From Rhodopirellula sp. SM50 (GTDB taxonomy: Bacteria > Planctomycetota > Planctomycetia > Pirellulales > Pirellulaceae): DNA of 64,000 nt. A program made the position numbers and the translations under genes. The DNA lies in NCBI RefSeq assembly GCF_002289565.1, contig NZ_NTFY01000070.1:1-64000 (forward strand). The letters are read 5' to 3'. The notes below the pieces were generated by a model, which was given only the letters and a program-made list of their open reading frames with translations, did not search any database and had not been told where the DNA came from. Below, piece after piece: positions 45,819-54,134 of this stretch (its first letter is position 1; every line of letters starts with the position of its first letter).

Positions 45819-48650
45819 ATGAAAACCGACGAACTCCGCGAAAAATATCTCGAATTCTTTGAATCCAAGGGCTGCGTCCGAAAGCCCAGCGATGTGTTGG
45901 TCCCCACCTGGGACCCCTCGGTCCTGTTCACCCCGGCCGGGATGAACCAGTTCAAGGATCACTTTCTGGGCAAAGTGAAACTCGATTTCACCCGCGCGAC
46001 GACCTGTCAAAAATGCCTTCGCACCGGCGACATCGATAACGTCGGCCGGACCGCTTATCACCACACCTTTTTTGAAATGCTGGGGAATTTTTCCTTCGGC
46101 GACTATTTCAAAAAGGAAGCCATCGCCTGGGCCTGGGAGTTCTTGACGGCGAAAAAGTGGCTGGCCATCGACCCCACGAAATTGTCCGTGACGGTCTACA
46201 AAGACGATGACCAGGCCTATGAGATCTGGAAACAGTCGATCGGGTTGCCGGACGATCGGATCGTGCGAATGGACGAAGACGAAAACTTCTGGCCCGCCTC
46301 GGCACCCAGCGAAGGCCCCGACGGAGTGTGTGGTCCGTGCAGCGAAATCTACTATCACCTCGACGACGGCAGCGACGTCGAAATTTGGAACCTGGTGTTC
46401 ACCCAGTTCAATCGCGTCGGCGACCCGCCGGACAATCTCAAACCCCTGCCGAGTCAAAACATTGACACCGGCATGGGACTGGAACGAACCGCCAGCGTCC
46501 TGCAAGGCGTTTCGACCAACTTCCACATCGATTCGCTGCGTCCGATCGTCGATGCCGCCGCCGACGTCGTCGGGGTGCACTACGACCCCGATAGCGACAA
46601 CGGACGACGGTTGCGACGGATCACCGATCACGCTCGGGCCTGCGCGTTTTCGATCCACGAGAACGTCTACCCCGGTCGTGACAAGGCCAAGTATGTCGTC
46701 CGTCGTCTGATCCGACGCGCGGTGTTGGATGGTTACCAAATGGATCTCCGCGAGCCCTTCCTGCACAAGCTCGTTGCCGCAGTCGCCGACGCCAGCCGGA
46801 CCGCGTACCCCGAACTGAGCGAAACCGTCGAGCGTGTCAGCGAAGTCATCGAGTCCGAAGAGAACGCCTTCTTCGGAACCATCGACGGCGGCATGAAACG
46901 CATCGGACAACTGTTCGAGGAGATGAACGACGAAGACGCGGTGATGGTGCCCGGCAAAGAAGCGGCCGAGCTGAACACGACCTATGGCGTCCCGCCGGAA
47001 TTGTTGCAAACCCTCGCCGCCGAAAAGAATTTCACCTTCGATTGGCCGGGCTATCGCGACGCGATGCACGAACACGCGATCGCCAGCGGTGCCGGACAAG
47101 TCGAACTGTTCCAGACCGGTCCCCTGGAAACACTCAAAGAAGCACTGCGTGAAACACCCTTCGTCGGCTACGACACGACCGAGTCGACTGCGACGATCAA
47201 GGGCATCATCACCGGCGACGGCAAAGACAAAGACGACGAAGGACAGTTGCTCAGCCGCATCAGCCGTCCCGGCGACGCTGAATTTCGTTTGGTGCTCAGC
47301 GAATCCCCGTTCTATGGCGAATCGGGTGGCCAGGTCGGCGATACCGGTGTCATCCGCTCGGATGATTTCGAATTCATCGTCCACGATACCCAGAAACATG
47401 GCGGCCTGATCGTCCACCACGGCACGCTGACCAAGGGTGAAATCAAAGAAGGCGCGAGCTGCAATGCCGTCGTCGATACCGAGCGACGCGGCGCACTCGC
47501 CCGCGCCCACTCCGCCACCCACATCCTGCACCACGCGCTGCACACCAACATCGGCGACCACGCCCAACAACAGGGCAGCAAAGTCGAAGAGGATCGCCTG
47601 CGTTTCGATTTCACCAACCAGAAACCGATTCCCGACGACGTCTTGGTCAAAATCGAAAGCGACGTGATGACGCGGATCGACGAAGACGCCGAGGTCTCGT
47701 GGCAGACCATTCCGCTGGCCGAAGCTCGCAAGGCCGGTGCGATGATGTTGTTCGGTGAAAAGTACCCCGACCCCGTCCGCATGGTCTCCATCGGCGATTA
47801 CAGCAAAGAGCTATGCGCGGGGACGCACGTGCCCCGTTCCAGCAGCGTCCAAACGTTCGAATTGATGGCCGAAGAAAGCGTCTCGGCAGGCACGCGCCGA
47901 ATCGTTGCCCTGACCGGCGCCCGCGCCGAGCAGCATCGTCAACAGACGCAAACGTTACTCGGTGACATCGCCGCGCGACTCGGTACCGACCCGGCACATG
48001 CCGGCGGTGCGATCGAACAGTTGGCCGGCGAAGTCCGACAACTCAAGAAGGAACTCACCAGCGGTAAACCGTCCGAGCATGCCGACACGTTTTCCGTCGC
48101 CAAGGATTGCCCCGCCGCGGACGTCAGCGATTATCCCAGCGTCCGCGCCAGCGTCCGTGAGATCACGCGGCGGTTGAATGTCTCTCAAGACGAAGTGCTC
48201 GCGCGGATCGATTCGATGCTCGCCGACCGCGCCAGCTTGGTCGCGCAATTGAAAGAAGCCACCGCCGGCGGAAAGATCACCGCGGATGACTTGATCGGCA
48301 AAGGGGAAAAGGTCGGCGACGATTTGATTGTCGTGGCGGAAGTCCCCGGTGCGAACCCGAACGTGATGCGAGGCTGGATCGATCAGATCCGCAAAAAATC
48401 CTCCGGCGGATCGGCGGTACTGCTCGGTACCGTCCAAGGCGACAAGGTGGTCCTGGTGGGAGGCCTCAGTCACACCCTGGTCGACAAAGGCTTGAAAGCC
48501 GGCCAGTGGGTCGGCGCCGCGGCCAAGATGGTCGGCGGTGGCGGCGGTGGTCGCCCCGACATGGCCCAAGCCGGCGGCAAAGACCCCAGCAAACTGCCCG
48601 CCGCACTCGACGCCGCGAAGACGTCGATGCGAGAGCAACTCGGCGCGTAA
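45819..48650 (+). CDS. alaS: Alanyl-tRNA synthetase
   Basis: 943 residues with the complete AlaRS order. The class II catalytic core begins MKTDELREKYLEFFESKGC with KFTPAGMNQF-like VLFTPAGMNQFKD and GNFSFGDYFK. The editing domain has HSATHILHHAL (HxxxH) and LCAGTHVPRSS (CxxxH). A C-terminal DHHA1 domain (GSAVLLGTVQGDKVVLVGG) ends in a Gly-rich KMVGGGGGGRPDMAQAGG. It charges tRNA-Ala and hydrolyses mischarged Ser or Gly tRNA, in the cytoplasm. Somewhat longer than the Escherichia coli enzyme. No T-box or leader is apparent. The family B repeat array starts only 6 bases after its stop codon. Confidence 0.97.
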   Translation: MKTDELREKYLEFFESKGCVRKPSDVLVPTWDPSVLFTPAGMNQFKDHFLGKVKLDFTRATTCQKCLRTGDIDNVGRTAYHHTFFEMLGNFSFGDYFKKEAIAWAWEFLTAKKWLAIDPTKLSVTVYKDDDQAYEIWKQSIGLPDDRIVRMDEDENFWPASAPSEGPDGVCGPCSEIYYHLDDGSDVEIWNLVFTQFNRVGDPPDNLKPLPSQNIDTGMGLERTASVLQGVSTNFHIDSLRPIVDAAADVVGVHYDPDSDNGRRLRRITDHARACAFSIHENVYPGRDKAKYVVRRLIRRAVLDGYQMDLREPFLHKLVAAVADASRTAYPELSETVERVSEVIESEENAFFGTIDGGMKRIGQLFEEMNDEDAVMVPGKEAAELNTTYGVPPELLQTLAAEKNFTFDWPGYRDAMHEHAIASGAGQVELFQTGPLETLKEALRETPFVGYDTTESTATIKGIITGDGKDKDDEGQLLSRISRPGDAEFRLVLSESPFYGESGGQVGDTGVIRSDDFEFIVHDTQKHGGLIVHHGTLTKGEIKEGASCNAVVDTERRGALARAHSATHILHHALHTNIGDHAQQQGSKVEEDRLRFDFTNQKPIPDDVLVKIESDVMTRIDEDAEVSWQTIPLAEARKAGAMMLFGEKYPDPVRMVSIGDYSKELCAGTHVPRSSSVQTFELMAEESVSAGTRRIVALTGARAEQHRQQTQTLLGDIAARLGTDPAHAGGAIEQLAGEVRQLKKELTSGKPSEHADTFSVAKDCPAADVSDYPSVRASVREITRRLNVSQDEVLARIDSMLADRASLVAQLKEATAGGKITADDLIGKGEKVGDDLIVVAEVPGANPNVMRGWIDQIRKKSSGGSAVLLGTVQGDKVVLVGGLSHTLVDKGLKAGQWVGAAAKMVGGGGGGRPDMAQAGGKDPSKLPAALDAAKTSMREQLGA

Positions 48651-48655
48651 TCCCA

Positions 48656-49203
48656 ACTCGTTCCCAGGCTCACGCCTGGGAACGCAAGCCCCCGGAGGCT
48701 CCGCCTCCGACCGATGCGAACGCGAGGCGGAGCCTCAAGAACATTGCGTTACGAGGCAGAGCCTCGTAACGAGTAAACCAAACTCGTTCCCAGGCTCACG
48801 CCTGGGAACGCAAGACCCCGGAGGCTCCGCCTCCGACCGATGCGAACGCGAGGCGGAGCCTCAAGAACATTGCGTTACGAGGCGGAGCCCCGTAACGAGT
48901 AAACCAAACTCGTTCCCAGGCTCCCGCCTGGGAACGCAAGACCCCGGAGGCTCCGCCTCCACCCGATGCGAACGCGAGGCGGAGCCTCAAGAACATTGCG
49001 TTACGAGGCAGAGCCCCGTAACGAGTACACTGAACTCGTTCCCAGGCTCACGCCTGGGAACGCAAGGCCCAGGAGGCTCCGCCTCCGACCATGAAAGCAA
49101 GATGCCTGAGACGTATGTCTCTGGGGATTCTCGTCACGAGAACGATCCCGCTCCTAGGTTTCCGCCTAGGAACGTGAGGTCGCTGAGGCTCCGCCTCTCC
49201 CGC
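48656..49203. repeat. Family B repeat array upstream of the RAYT gene
   Basis: Three complete 126-bp units (TTCCCAGG at 48661, 48787 and 48913, each exactly 126 bases apart), a truncated fourth from 49039 and a degenerate fifth at ~49150-49203. Each unit carries three small palindromes: TTCCCAGGCTCACGCCTGGGAA, GGAGGCTCCGCCTCC and CGTTACGAGGCAGAGCCTCG. Units are almost identical in sequence, suggesting recent duplication. Confidence 0.92.
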
Positions 49204-49295
49204 GATATCGGATGCGCTGATGAAACAAGGTTGCATAGCACACTTATGCAAATTCAACAGCTCATTCTTTACTGTAATCGCGTAGGAGAAATTCA

Positions 49296-49832
49296 ATGGG
49301 CCGATCACGTTACAGATTCGGTGAGGATCATTATCCCCATTTCTTGACATGCACCATCAACGCATGGCTACCGGTTTTTTCCAATCCAGACTTTGTGGAG
49401 ATCACGCTTGATTCTTGGCGGTTCCTGCAGCGGGAACGCGACATTGAAATCTTAGGTTGGGTCGTCCTCGAAAACCACCTGCACTGGATCGGTGTGGGAC
49501 CGTCACTTGGCAAGCGTGTGGGGGAATTCAAGTCTTACACCGCAACACGAATTCTTCGTCAGATGCAGAAACGAGGCTACCAGACTTTGCTCGACCAACT
49601 CCGTTTTTTCAAGCGGCGTTACAAGCAGGATCAAGACCACCAACTCTGGCAAGAAGGGAGTCATCCCAAACGCATCGATACCGACGAGATGATGTGGCAG
49701 AAACTGGATTACATCCACCACAACCCGGTCAAGCGAGGTTATGTCGACGACCCGATTCATTGGCGATACTCCAGCGCACGAAGCTATGCTGGAAAGCCAG
49801 GGCTTTTAGAGGTCTGCAGAGATTGGCGCTAG
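49296..49832 (+). CDS. REP-associated tyrosine transposase (RAYT), Y1/HUH family
   Basis: 178 residues. The HUH motif is HLH at 61-63 (VVLENHLHWIG). FKSYTATRI at 78-86 and WQKLDYIHHNPVKRGYV at 134-150 are RAYT signatures; by comparison with Escherichia coli TnpA_REP, Tyr139 in LDYIHHNPVK is the catalytic Tyr. The end DDPIHWRYSSARSYAG is also typical. These enzymes cut single-stranded DNA at REP hairpins, and the family is domesticated rather than part of an ordinary insertion sequence. No terminal inverted repeats or target duplications bound it. Arrays of family B palindromes flank it on both sides, the expected arrangement for a RAYT and its REPs. Start ATG at 49296 chosen by position before the first strand. 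Confidence 0.93.
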   Translation: MGRSRYRFGEDHYPHFLTCTINAWLPVFSNPDFVEITLDSWRFLQRERDIEILGWVVLENHLHWIGVGPSLGKRVGEFKSYTATRILRQMQKRGYQTLLDQLRFFKRRYKQDQDHQLWQEGSHPKRIDTDEMMWQKLDYIHHNPVKRGYVDDPIHWRYSSARSYAGKPGLLEVCRDWR

Positions 49833-49869
49833 CCGCCAACAGACACGAGAGCCTCGCCAATGGTAGACC

Positions 49870-50225
49870 CAACTCGTTCCCAGGCTCCGCCTGGGAACGC
49901 AAGGTCACGGAGGCTCCGCCTCCAACCGATTTGAGGCGGAGCCCCAAGAACAGTGCGTTACGAGGCAGAGCCTCGTAACGAGTAGACGAGTAGACCCAAC
50001 TCGTTCCCAGGCTCCGCCTGGGAACGCAAGGTCACGGAGGCTCCGCCTCCAACAGATGCGAGGCGGAGCCCCAAGAACAGTGCGATACGAGTAGACGAGT
50101 AGACCGAACTCGTTCCCAGGCTCACGCCTGGGAACGCAAGGTCACGGAGGCTCCGCCTCCAACAGATGTGAGGCGGAGCCTCAAGAACAGTGCGTTACGA
50201 GGCAGAGCCTCGTAACGAGACACAA
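49870..50225. repeat. Family B repeat array downstream of the RAYT gene
   Basis: Three units, with TTCCCAGG at 49877, 50004 and 50113. Spacing is 127 and 109 bases, so the middle unit is internally shortened. The units carry TTCCCAGGCTCCGCCTGGGAA in the first hairpin instead of GGCTCACGCC, so the downstream array is a sub-variant of the upstream one. The direct tract AGTAGACGAGTAGACC joins the units. Confidence 0.9.
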
Positions 50226-50234
50226 CGAGACCCA

Positions 50235-50259
50235 TGACAGGCTGGAAGCCTATCCCACT
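50235..50259. repeat. Family C arm, copy C5
   Basis: TGACAGGCTGGAAGCCTATC directly after the B array and just before the 3' end of the TM2 gene. Single arm. Confidence 0.8.
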
Positions 50260-50268
50260 TTCCCAACC

Positions 50269-50712
50269 CTACTCCCAGGCATTCAATTCATCGATCTGCT
50301 CGTTCAGGGTCAGCAGGTCATAGACGAACCCGACGCCCAGTAGTCCTCCGGTCAGCAGGTACAGCACACCGGTGAAGATCTTGCCCAGGTAGAAACGGTG
50401 CACGCCGAACAGACCCAAGAAGGTGTGCAGCACCCAGCAAAGCGTGTAATCGATCCGCCCCCTGCGGTACCGCCTTGAGGCGTCTTCGGCCATCGACGGG
50501 ATCAGAAACAGGTCCACAATCCAGCCAATCAAGAACACGCCGCCGGTGAAAAACCAAAGCACCCCCGTGATCGGTCGGCCGAAGTAAAACCGGTGAGCAC
50601 CAAAGATGCCGAGGATCCAGTAGAGATATCCGATCAGCACCGGGTGGGTCGGCGACATTTCAGAGACCACATTGTGACCGGGGTGGGGATAACTGTCAGT
50701 AGCAGCGTGCAT
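50269..50712 (-). CDS. Double TM2-domain membrane protein
   Basis: 147 residues from ATG 50712, or 129 from ATG 50658 (MSPTHPVLIGYL). Two TM2 modules are present, each a pair of helices joined by a short loop: YLYWILGIFGAHRFYFGRP then GVLWFFTGGVFLIGWIVDLF, and WVLHTFLGLFGVHRFYLGK then GVLYLLTGGLLGVGFVYDLL. The G-x-H-R-F-Y-x-G loop is the TM2 hallmark. Four membrane helices in all. A duplication of the usual single domain is visible. TM2 proteins have no agreed bacterial function. It is divergent from the HD protein gene. Confidence 0.88.
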   Translation of the reverse strand: MHAATDSYPHPGHNVVSEMSPTHPVLIGYLYWILGIFGAHRFYFGRPITGVLWFFTGGVFLIGWIVDLFLIPSMAEDASRRYRRGRIDYTLCWVLHTFLGLFGVHRFYLGKIFTGVLYLLTGGLLGVGFVYDLLTLNEQIDELNAWE

Positions 50713-50876
50713 GGCTCGGCGATGCGGTGGAAAGGACGATTGTGTGACAGCGGCAGGTCTTTTTGGCACAACACTCGCCGCGGTTGTTGTGATTCGCAAA
50801 TCGTGTTCCAGTCTTGGCAACGGCCGACACCGTTTCACTCAACTTACCTTACCCCAACCGTAGGGAATTCCACATC

Positions 50877-51350
50877 ATGCCTGCGACACTCGAAGACGCC
50901 ATCGCTCTGGCGGCAAAACACTTCGCCGGAATCACCGACAAGGCGGGTCAGCCCTACATTTTGCACTGCATCCGTGTGATGATGGGCGTCGACCCGCTGG
51001 ACGCTAAAATGATCGGCGTGATGCATGACCTGGTCGAAGACACACCAGTCACATTGGACGATCTTCGATCACACGGGTTCAGTGACCCCGTGGTCCGCGG
51101 CGTCGATCTGATGACCCACCGCAGCGAGACGTCGTACCAGGACTACGTGATTCGGTTGCAGGAAAACGAGCTCGCCCGGCAAGTCAAATTGTCCGATTTG
51201 CGAGACAACCTCTCCCCGAATCGGGTCTTGCTCCGCGGTGAACGCTTCGAACGAGACCTCGCTCGGTTGGGCAAGTACGTGGCGACCTATCGCTTTCTGA
51301 CCGACGAAATCGACGAAGCCGCCTACCGCGGGATCATGCAGCGGTTGTAA
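50877..51350 (+). CDS. Small HD-domain protein, alarmone-hydrolase-like
   Basis: 157 residues. The HD motif is clear: His30 in YILHCIRV and His50-Asp51 in VMHDLVEDTPVT, followed by KLSDLRDNLSPNR, which resembles the KLADR-x-HN motif of RelA/SpoT hydrolase domains. VRGVDLMTHR matches the position of the ppGpp-hydrolase GVTKL motif. The length matches single-domain small alarmone hydrolases (MESH1-like), with no synthetase, TGS or ACT domain. It would remove the 3'-pyrophosphate of (p)ppGpp, but a different nucleotide substrate is possible. Start ATG at 50877. Confidence 0.8.
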   Translation: MPATLEDAIALAAKHFAGITDKAGQPYILHCIRVMMGVDPLDAKMIGVMHDLVEDTPVTLDDLRSHGFSDPVVRGVDLMTHRSETSYQDYVIRLQENELARQVKLSDLRDNLSPNRVLLRGERFERDLARLGKYVATYRFLTDEIDEAAYRGIMQRL

Positions 51351-51453
51351 GACGTAGCGGATCGACCGTACCGGCGGGGCAAAACGAGCGGATTTCTGCT
51401 AGGATGCTCCGTCCCCCTTTTTGACCGGTCAATCGCTTGGTGAGACAGCTTTG

Positions 51454-52452
51454 ATGAATGGTTTTCCGGGATCCGCGACGTTCGTGATCCCCACAATGGA
51501 CGAACAAGACACCGTGGGCACGTTGGTCGAAAAAATCGGCGAGGCGTGTCGCGGCATCGACTTGCCCCACGACGTGCTGTTTATCGACGACGGGTCCACC
51601 GATCAAACGTGGGCCCGGATCGAATCGCTGGCCGACCAACATGATCACGTTCGCGGCATCCGGTTCCGAAGAAACTTCGGCAAAGCGGCGGCGCTCTCGG
51701 CCGGGTTTGCGCAAGCCACCGGCGAGGTCGTGTTCACGATGGACGCCGATTTGCAAGATGATCCGGTGGAGATCCCCGCGTTCATCGACAAGCTGAACGA
51801 GGGCTTTGATGTCGTCAGCGGCTGGAAACAGAAACGCAAAGACGCGCTCGACAAAACGCTGCCCAGCAAGGTCTTCAATTGGCTGGTCAGCCGGATGACC
51901 GGCGTGCACTTGCACGACCACAATTGCGGGTTCAAAGCGTACCGCGGGCCGGTCACCAAAGACGTCACGCTGTACGGCGAGCGACATCGCTTCGTTCCCG
52001 TTTTGGCCGCCGCCCGGGGCTGGCGCGTCGCCGAGATCCCCGTCGTTCATCATGCCCGCCAATTCGGCCGATCCAAGTACGGCGTCTCGCGTCTGGCCAA
52101 AGGGTTCCTGGACCTGCTGTCCATCTTTTTCTTGACGACGTTCGGCAAGCGGCCCTTCCATTTCGTCGGGGCGATCGGCTTGCTGTTCTTTTTGACCGGC
52201 GGCTTCGGGCTCGTCTACTTGTCCGCGATGTGGGTGATCTCGCGACAATTGGAATCGATGAAAGATGTTGATCTGCACGCCTCGGCACTGTTTTACTATT
52301 GCATCACCGCGCTGCTGCTGGGGGCACAGATGTTCCTGGCCGGGCTGCTGGCCGAGCTGATCGTTTCCTTGTCCGAACAGTCCAAGCACCCCTACAGCAT
52401 TCTGCAAGACACCGACGCGGCCGCGGGATCGGTCGGTGGAGGTCAGCGATGA
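51454..52452 (+). CDS. GT2 family glycosyltransferase, polyprenyl-phosphate type
   Basis: 332 residues from ATG 51454; a TTG at 51421 is possible. The GT-A domain starts TFVIPTMDEQDTVGTLVEK. IDDGSTDQTW and the DXD-like FTMDADLQDDP bind the sugar nucleotide. FRRNFGKAAALSAGF and FGRSKYGVSRLAKGFLDLL match DPM1/ArnC-like transferases. Two or more helices at the end (HFVGAIGLLFFLTGGFGLVYL and a later one) anchor it in the membrane. Predicted reaction: transfer of a sugar from a nucleotide sugar to a polyprenyl phosphate. The next gene overlaps it in an ATGA arrangement, indicating translational coupling. Confidence 0.92.
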   Translation: MNGFPGSATFVIPTMDEQDTVGTLVEKIGEACRGIDLPHDVLFIDDGSTDQTWARIESLADQHDHVRGIRFRRNFGKAAALSAGFAQATGEVVFTMDADLQDDPVEIPAFIDKLNEGFDVVSGWKQKRKDALDKTLPSKVFNWLVSRMTGVHLHDHNCGFKAYRGPVTKDVTLYGERHRFVPVLAAARGWRVAEIPVVHHARQFGRSKYGVSRLAKGFLDLLSIFFLTTFGKRPFHFVGAIGLLFFLTGGFGLVYLSAMWVISRQLESMKDVDLHASALFYYCITALLLGAQMFLAGLLAELIVSLSEQSKHPYSILQDTDAAAGSVGGGQR

Positions 52453-54017
52453 AGGACGCCAGCGAAAAAGGGATTCCGATCGCCGGTGTCTACACGCTGT
52501 TGATCGTGATCGCACTGTCGGTCGTCTCGGGCCGCATTGCCACGGTCATCAGCCGGGAAGGCGACACGCCGTTCTTGAGCGCGAACGATCGATCCCGCTG
52601 GTGCACGATCGCCGCGTTGGTGGAGAACGGAACCTATCAAATCGATCCGTTCCTGGAACGTCGCGGGATCAAACAGAACCGCCGTCCCTGGGCGACGATC
52701 GACCTGGTTCGGCACCGCGGCCGCGACGGGCAGATGCACTACTACAGCAGCAAGCCACCGCTGTTGCCGACGATCTACGCCGGGGTCTATTGGTGTGTGT
52801 CGCGGACCATGGGAATGTGGCTGAGCGATTACCCGATCTATGTCGGCCGAGTGATCCTTTGGCTGGTCAACGTCCCGACGCTGTTTGTGTTCTTGATCTG
52901 CACCATTCTCGCCCTCGACCGCGTCACGCACTCGGTTTGGGCAAAGTGTTTTCTCGCCGCATCGGTCTGCTTCGGCACGATGTTGCTGCCGTTTTCGATC
53001 GCCCTGAACAATCACTTGCCGGCGGCCGCGTCGGCCGCGGTGGTGCTGTACGTCTTCGTGCGATCGCTCCAGCAGCCGACTGGCCACGGATGGTGGTTGC
53101 TGGCCGGACTGGCGGGCGGATTCACCGCCGCCAATGAACTGCCAGCGCTGTCGATGACCGTTTTCTGGGGCGGACTGTTGTTGCTGGTCCAGCGGCGGTC
53201 ACTCCCGGCCTACTCCGCCGGCGTGCTCGTTGTCGCGGCCGCTTTTTTTGCGACCAATTGGATCGCCCACCAAAGTCTGCGGCCGCCGTACACGCACCGC
53301 GGCGACGGCGAACTGATCACCACACTCGACCACTCCGAACCGACGGACGATCAATTGCGATCGGCATTGGCGGCGCACGATTTGGCCTCGGCTCAATCCC
53401 AGATCGAAACCGGCCCGTCACGCGATCCCCAGCGGACCCGGGTGGTCGTCGATGGCAAACAACAATTCGGCCTGATTCGCAGCGTCGACGGACCGTTGCA
53501 GCTACGGCATTGGGACGATTGGTACGACTATCCGTCCAGCTACTGGGTCGACGGGAAACGCCGGGGCGTCGACGTCGGCGAACCGTCGCGTCTGGTCTAC
53601 GCCGCCAACATGACGGTGGGCCACTACGGGATCTTCTCGCTGACCCCGATCTGGTTGCTGATGCCGATCGGATTGATTGGATTGCTGTCATCACGCTCCA
53701 CCGAACTGCGTCTGCTGCTCGCCGTGATCGCGCTGGCGACCGTTGTTTGTGCGGTGTTTTATGTGCTTCGGCCAGAGATCGACCGCAATTACGGCGGGGT
53801 CAGCGTGAGTTTTCGTTGGATGCTGTGGTTTGCACCGCTGTGGTTGTTCGCGATCGCCGGTCCTGTCGAGTGGCTCGGTGATCGTCCGTGGGGGCGGTGG
53901 CTGGCGTACGTTTTGCTAGCAGCCAGTGTGACCTCGATGTCAATCTCGCTCGACGGTCCCTGGCAGTCTCCTTGGCTTTACCGTTTTTGGCAGTATTTGG
54001 GCTGGCTCGCCCCGTAA
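52449..54017 (+). CDS. Polytopic membrane protein, possible GT-C-like transferase
   Basis: 522 residues with about 11 hydrophobic helices, beginning GVYTLLIVIALSVVSG. The first large loop reads SANDRSRWCTIAALVENGTYQID, a position where polyprenyl-sugar-using GT-C enzymes have an acidic motif; here the acidic residue would be Asp in NDRSRW. A long hydrophilic loop (HRGDGELITTLDHSEPTDDQ to YWVDGKRRGVDVG) lies in the middle. The gene overlaps the GT2 gene by 4 bases (ATGA), so it likely uses the polyprenyl-phosphate sugar made by GT2. That assignment is inference; I cannot name a subfamily. Confidence 0.78.
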   Translation: MKDASEKGIPIAGVYTLLIVIALSVVSGRIATVISREGDTPFLSANDRSRWCTIAALVENGTYQIDPFLERRGIKQNRRPWATIDLVRHRGRDGQMHYYSSKPPLLPTIYAGVYWCVSRTMGMWLSDYPIYVGRVILWLVNVPTLFVFLICTILALDRVTHSVWAKCFLAASVCFGTMLLPFSIALNNHLPAAASAAVVLYVFVRSLQQPTGHGWWLLAGLAGGFTAANELPALSMTVFWGGLLLLVQRRSLPAYSAGVLVVAAAFFATNWIAHQSLRPPYTHRGDGELITTLDHSEPTDDQLRSALAAHDLASAQSQIETGPSRDPQRTRVVVDGKQQFGLIRSVDGPLQLRHWDDWYDYPSSYWVDGKRRGVDVGEPSRLVYAANMTVGHYGIFSLTPIWLLMPIGLIGLLSSRSTELRLLLAVIALATVVCAVFYVLRPEIDRNYGGVSVSFRWMLWFAPLWLFAIAGPVEWLGDRPWGRWLAYVLLAASVTSMSISLDGPWQSPWLYRFWQYLGWLAP

Positions 54018-54042
54018 ATCAGGCACTACTATCGAGACGTCG

Positions 54043-54098
54043 GACGGACCGCCAATCCGTCTGGCACCCAACAGAAAGACGGATTGGCGATCCGTCCC
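54043..54098. repeat. Family I palindrome
   Basis: Arms GGACGGACCGCCAATCCGTC and GACGGATTGGCGATCCGTCC flank CTGGCACCCAACAGAAA. It lies in the 117-bp gap between the polytopic protein and the AsmA-like gene, so the AsmA-like gene is probably not on the same uninterrupted transcript. Single copy. Confidence 0.85.
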
Positions 54099-54134
54099 CA
54101 TGCTGGCTCACATTCCACCGGGGCTAGAGACTCT

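Noticed and set aside
48656-49203. Possible CRISPR array
   Set aside because: Units are contiguous 126-bp tandem copies, not short repeats with unique spacers, and no cas gene is present.
48538-49347. Open frame of 269 codons across the repeat array after alaS
   Set aside because: It translates the 126-bp B repeat (126 is a multiple of 3, so the frame stays open) and gives a repeated low-complexity peptide with no start context.
49296-49832. A complete IS200/IS605 insertion sequence
   Set aside because: No left and right end structures or TnpB gene. Motifs and surrounding arrays fit a domesticated RAYT instead.
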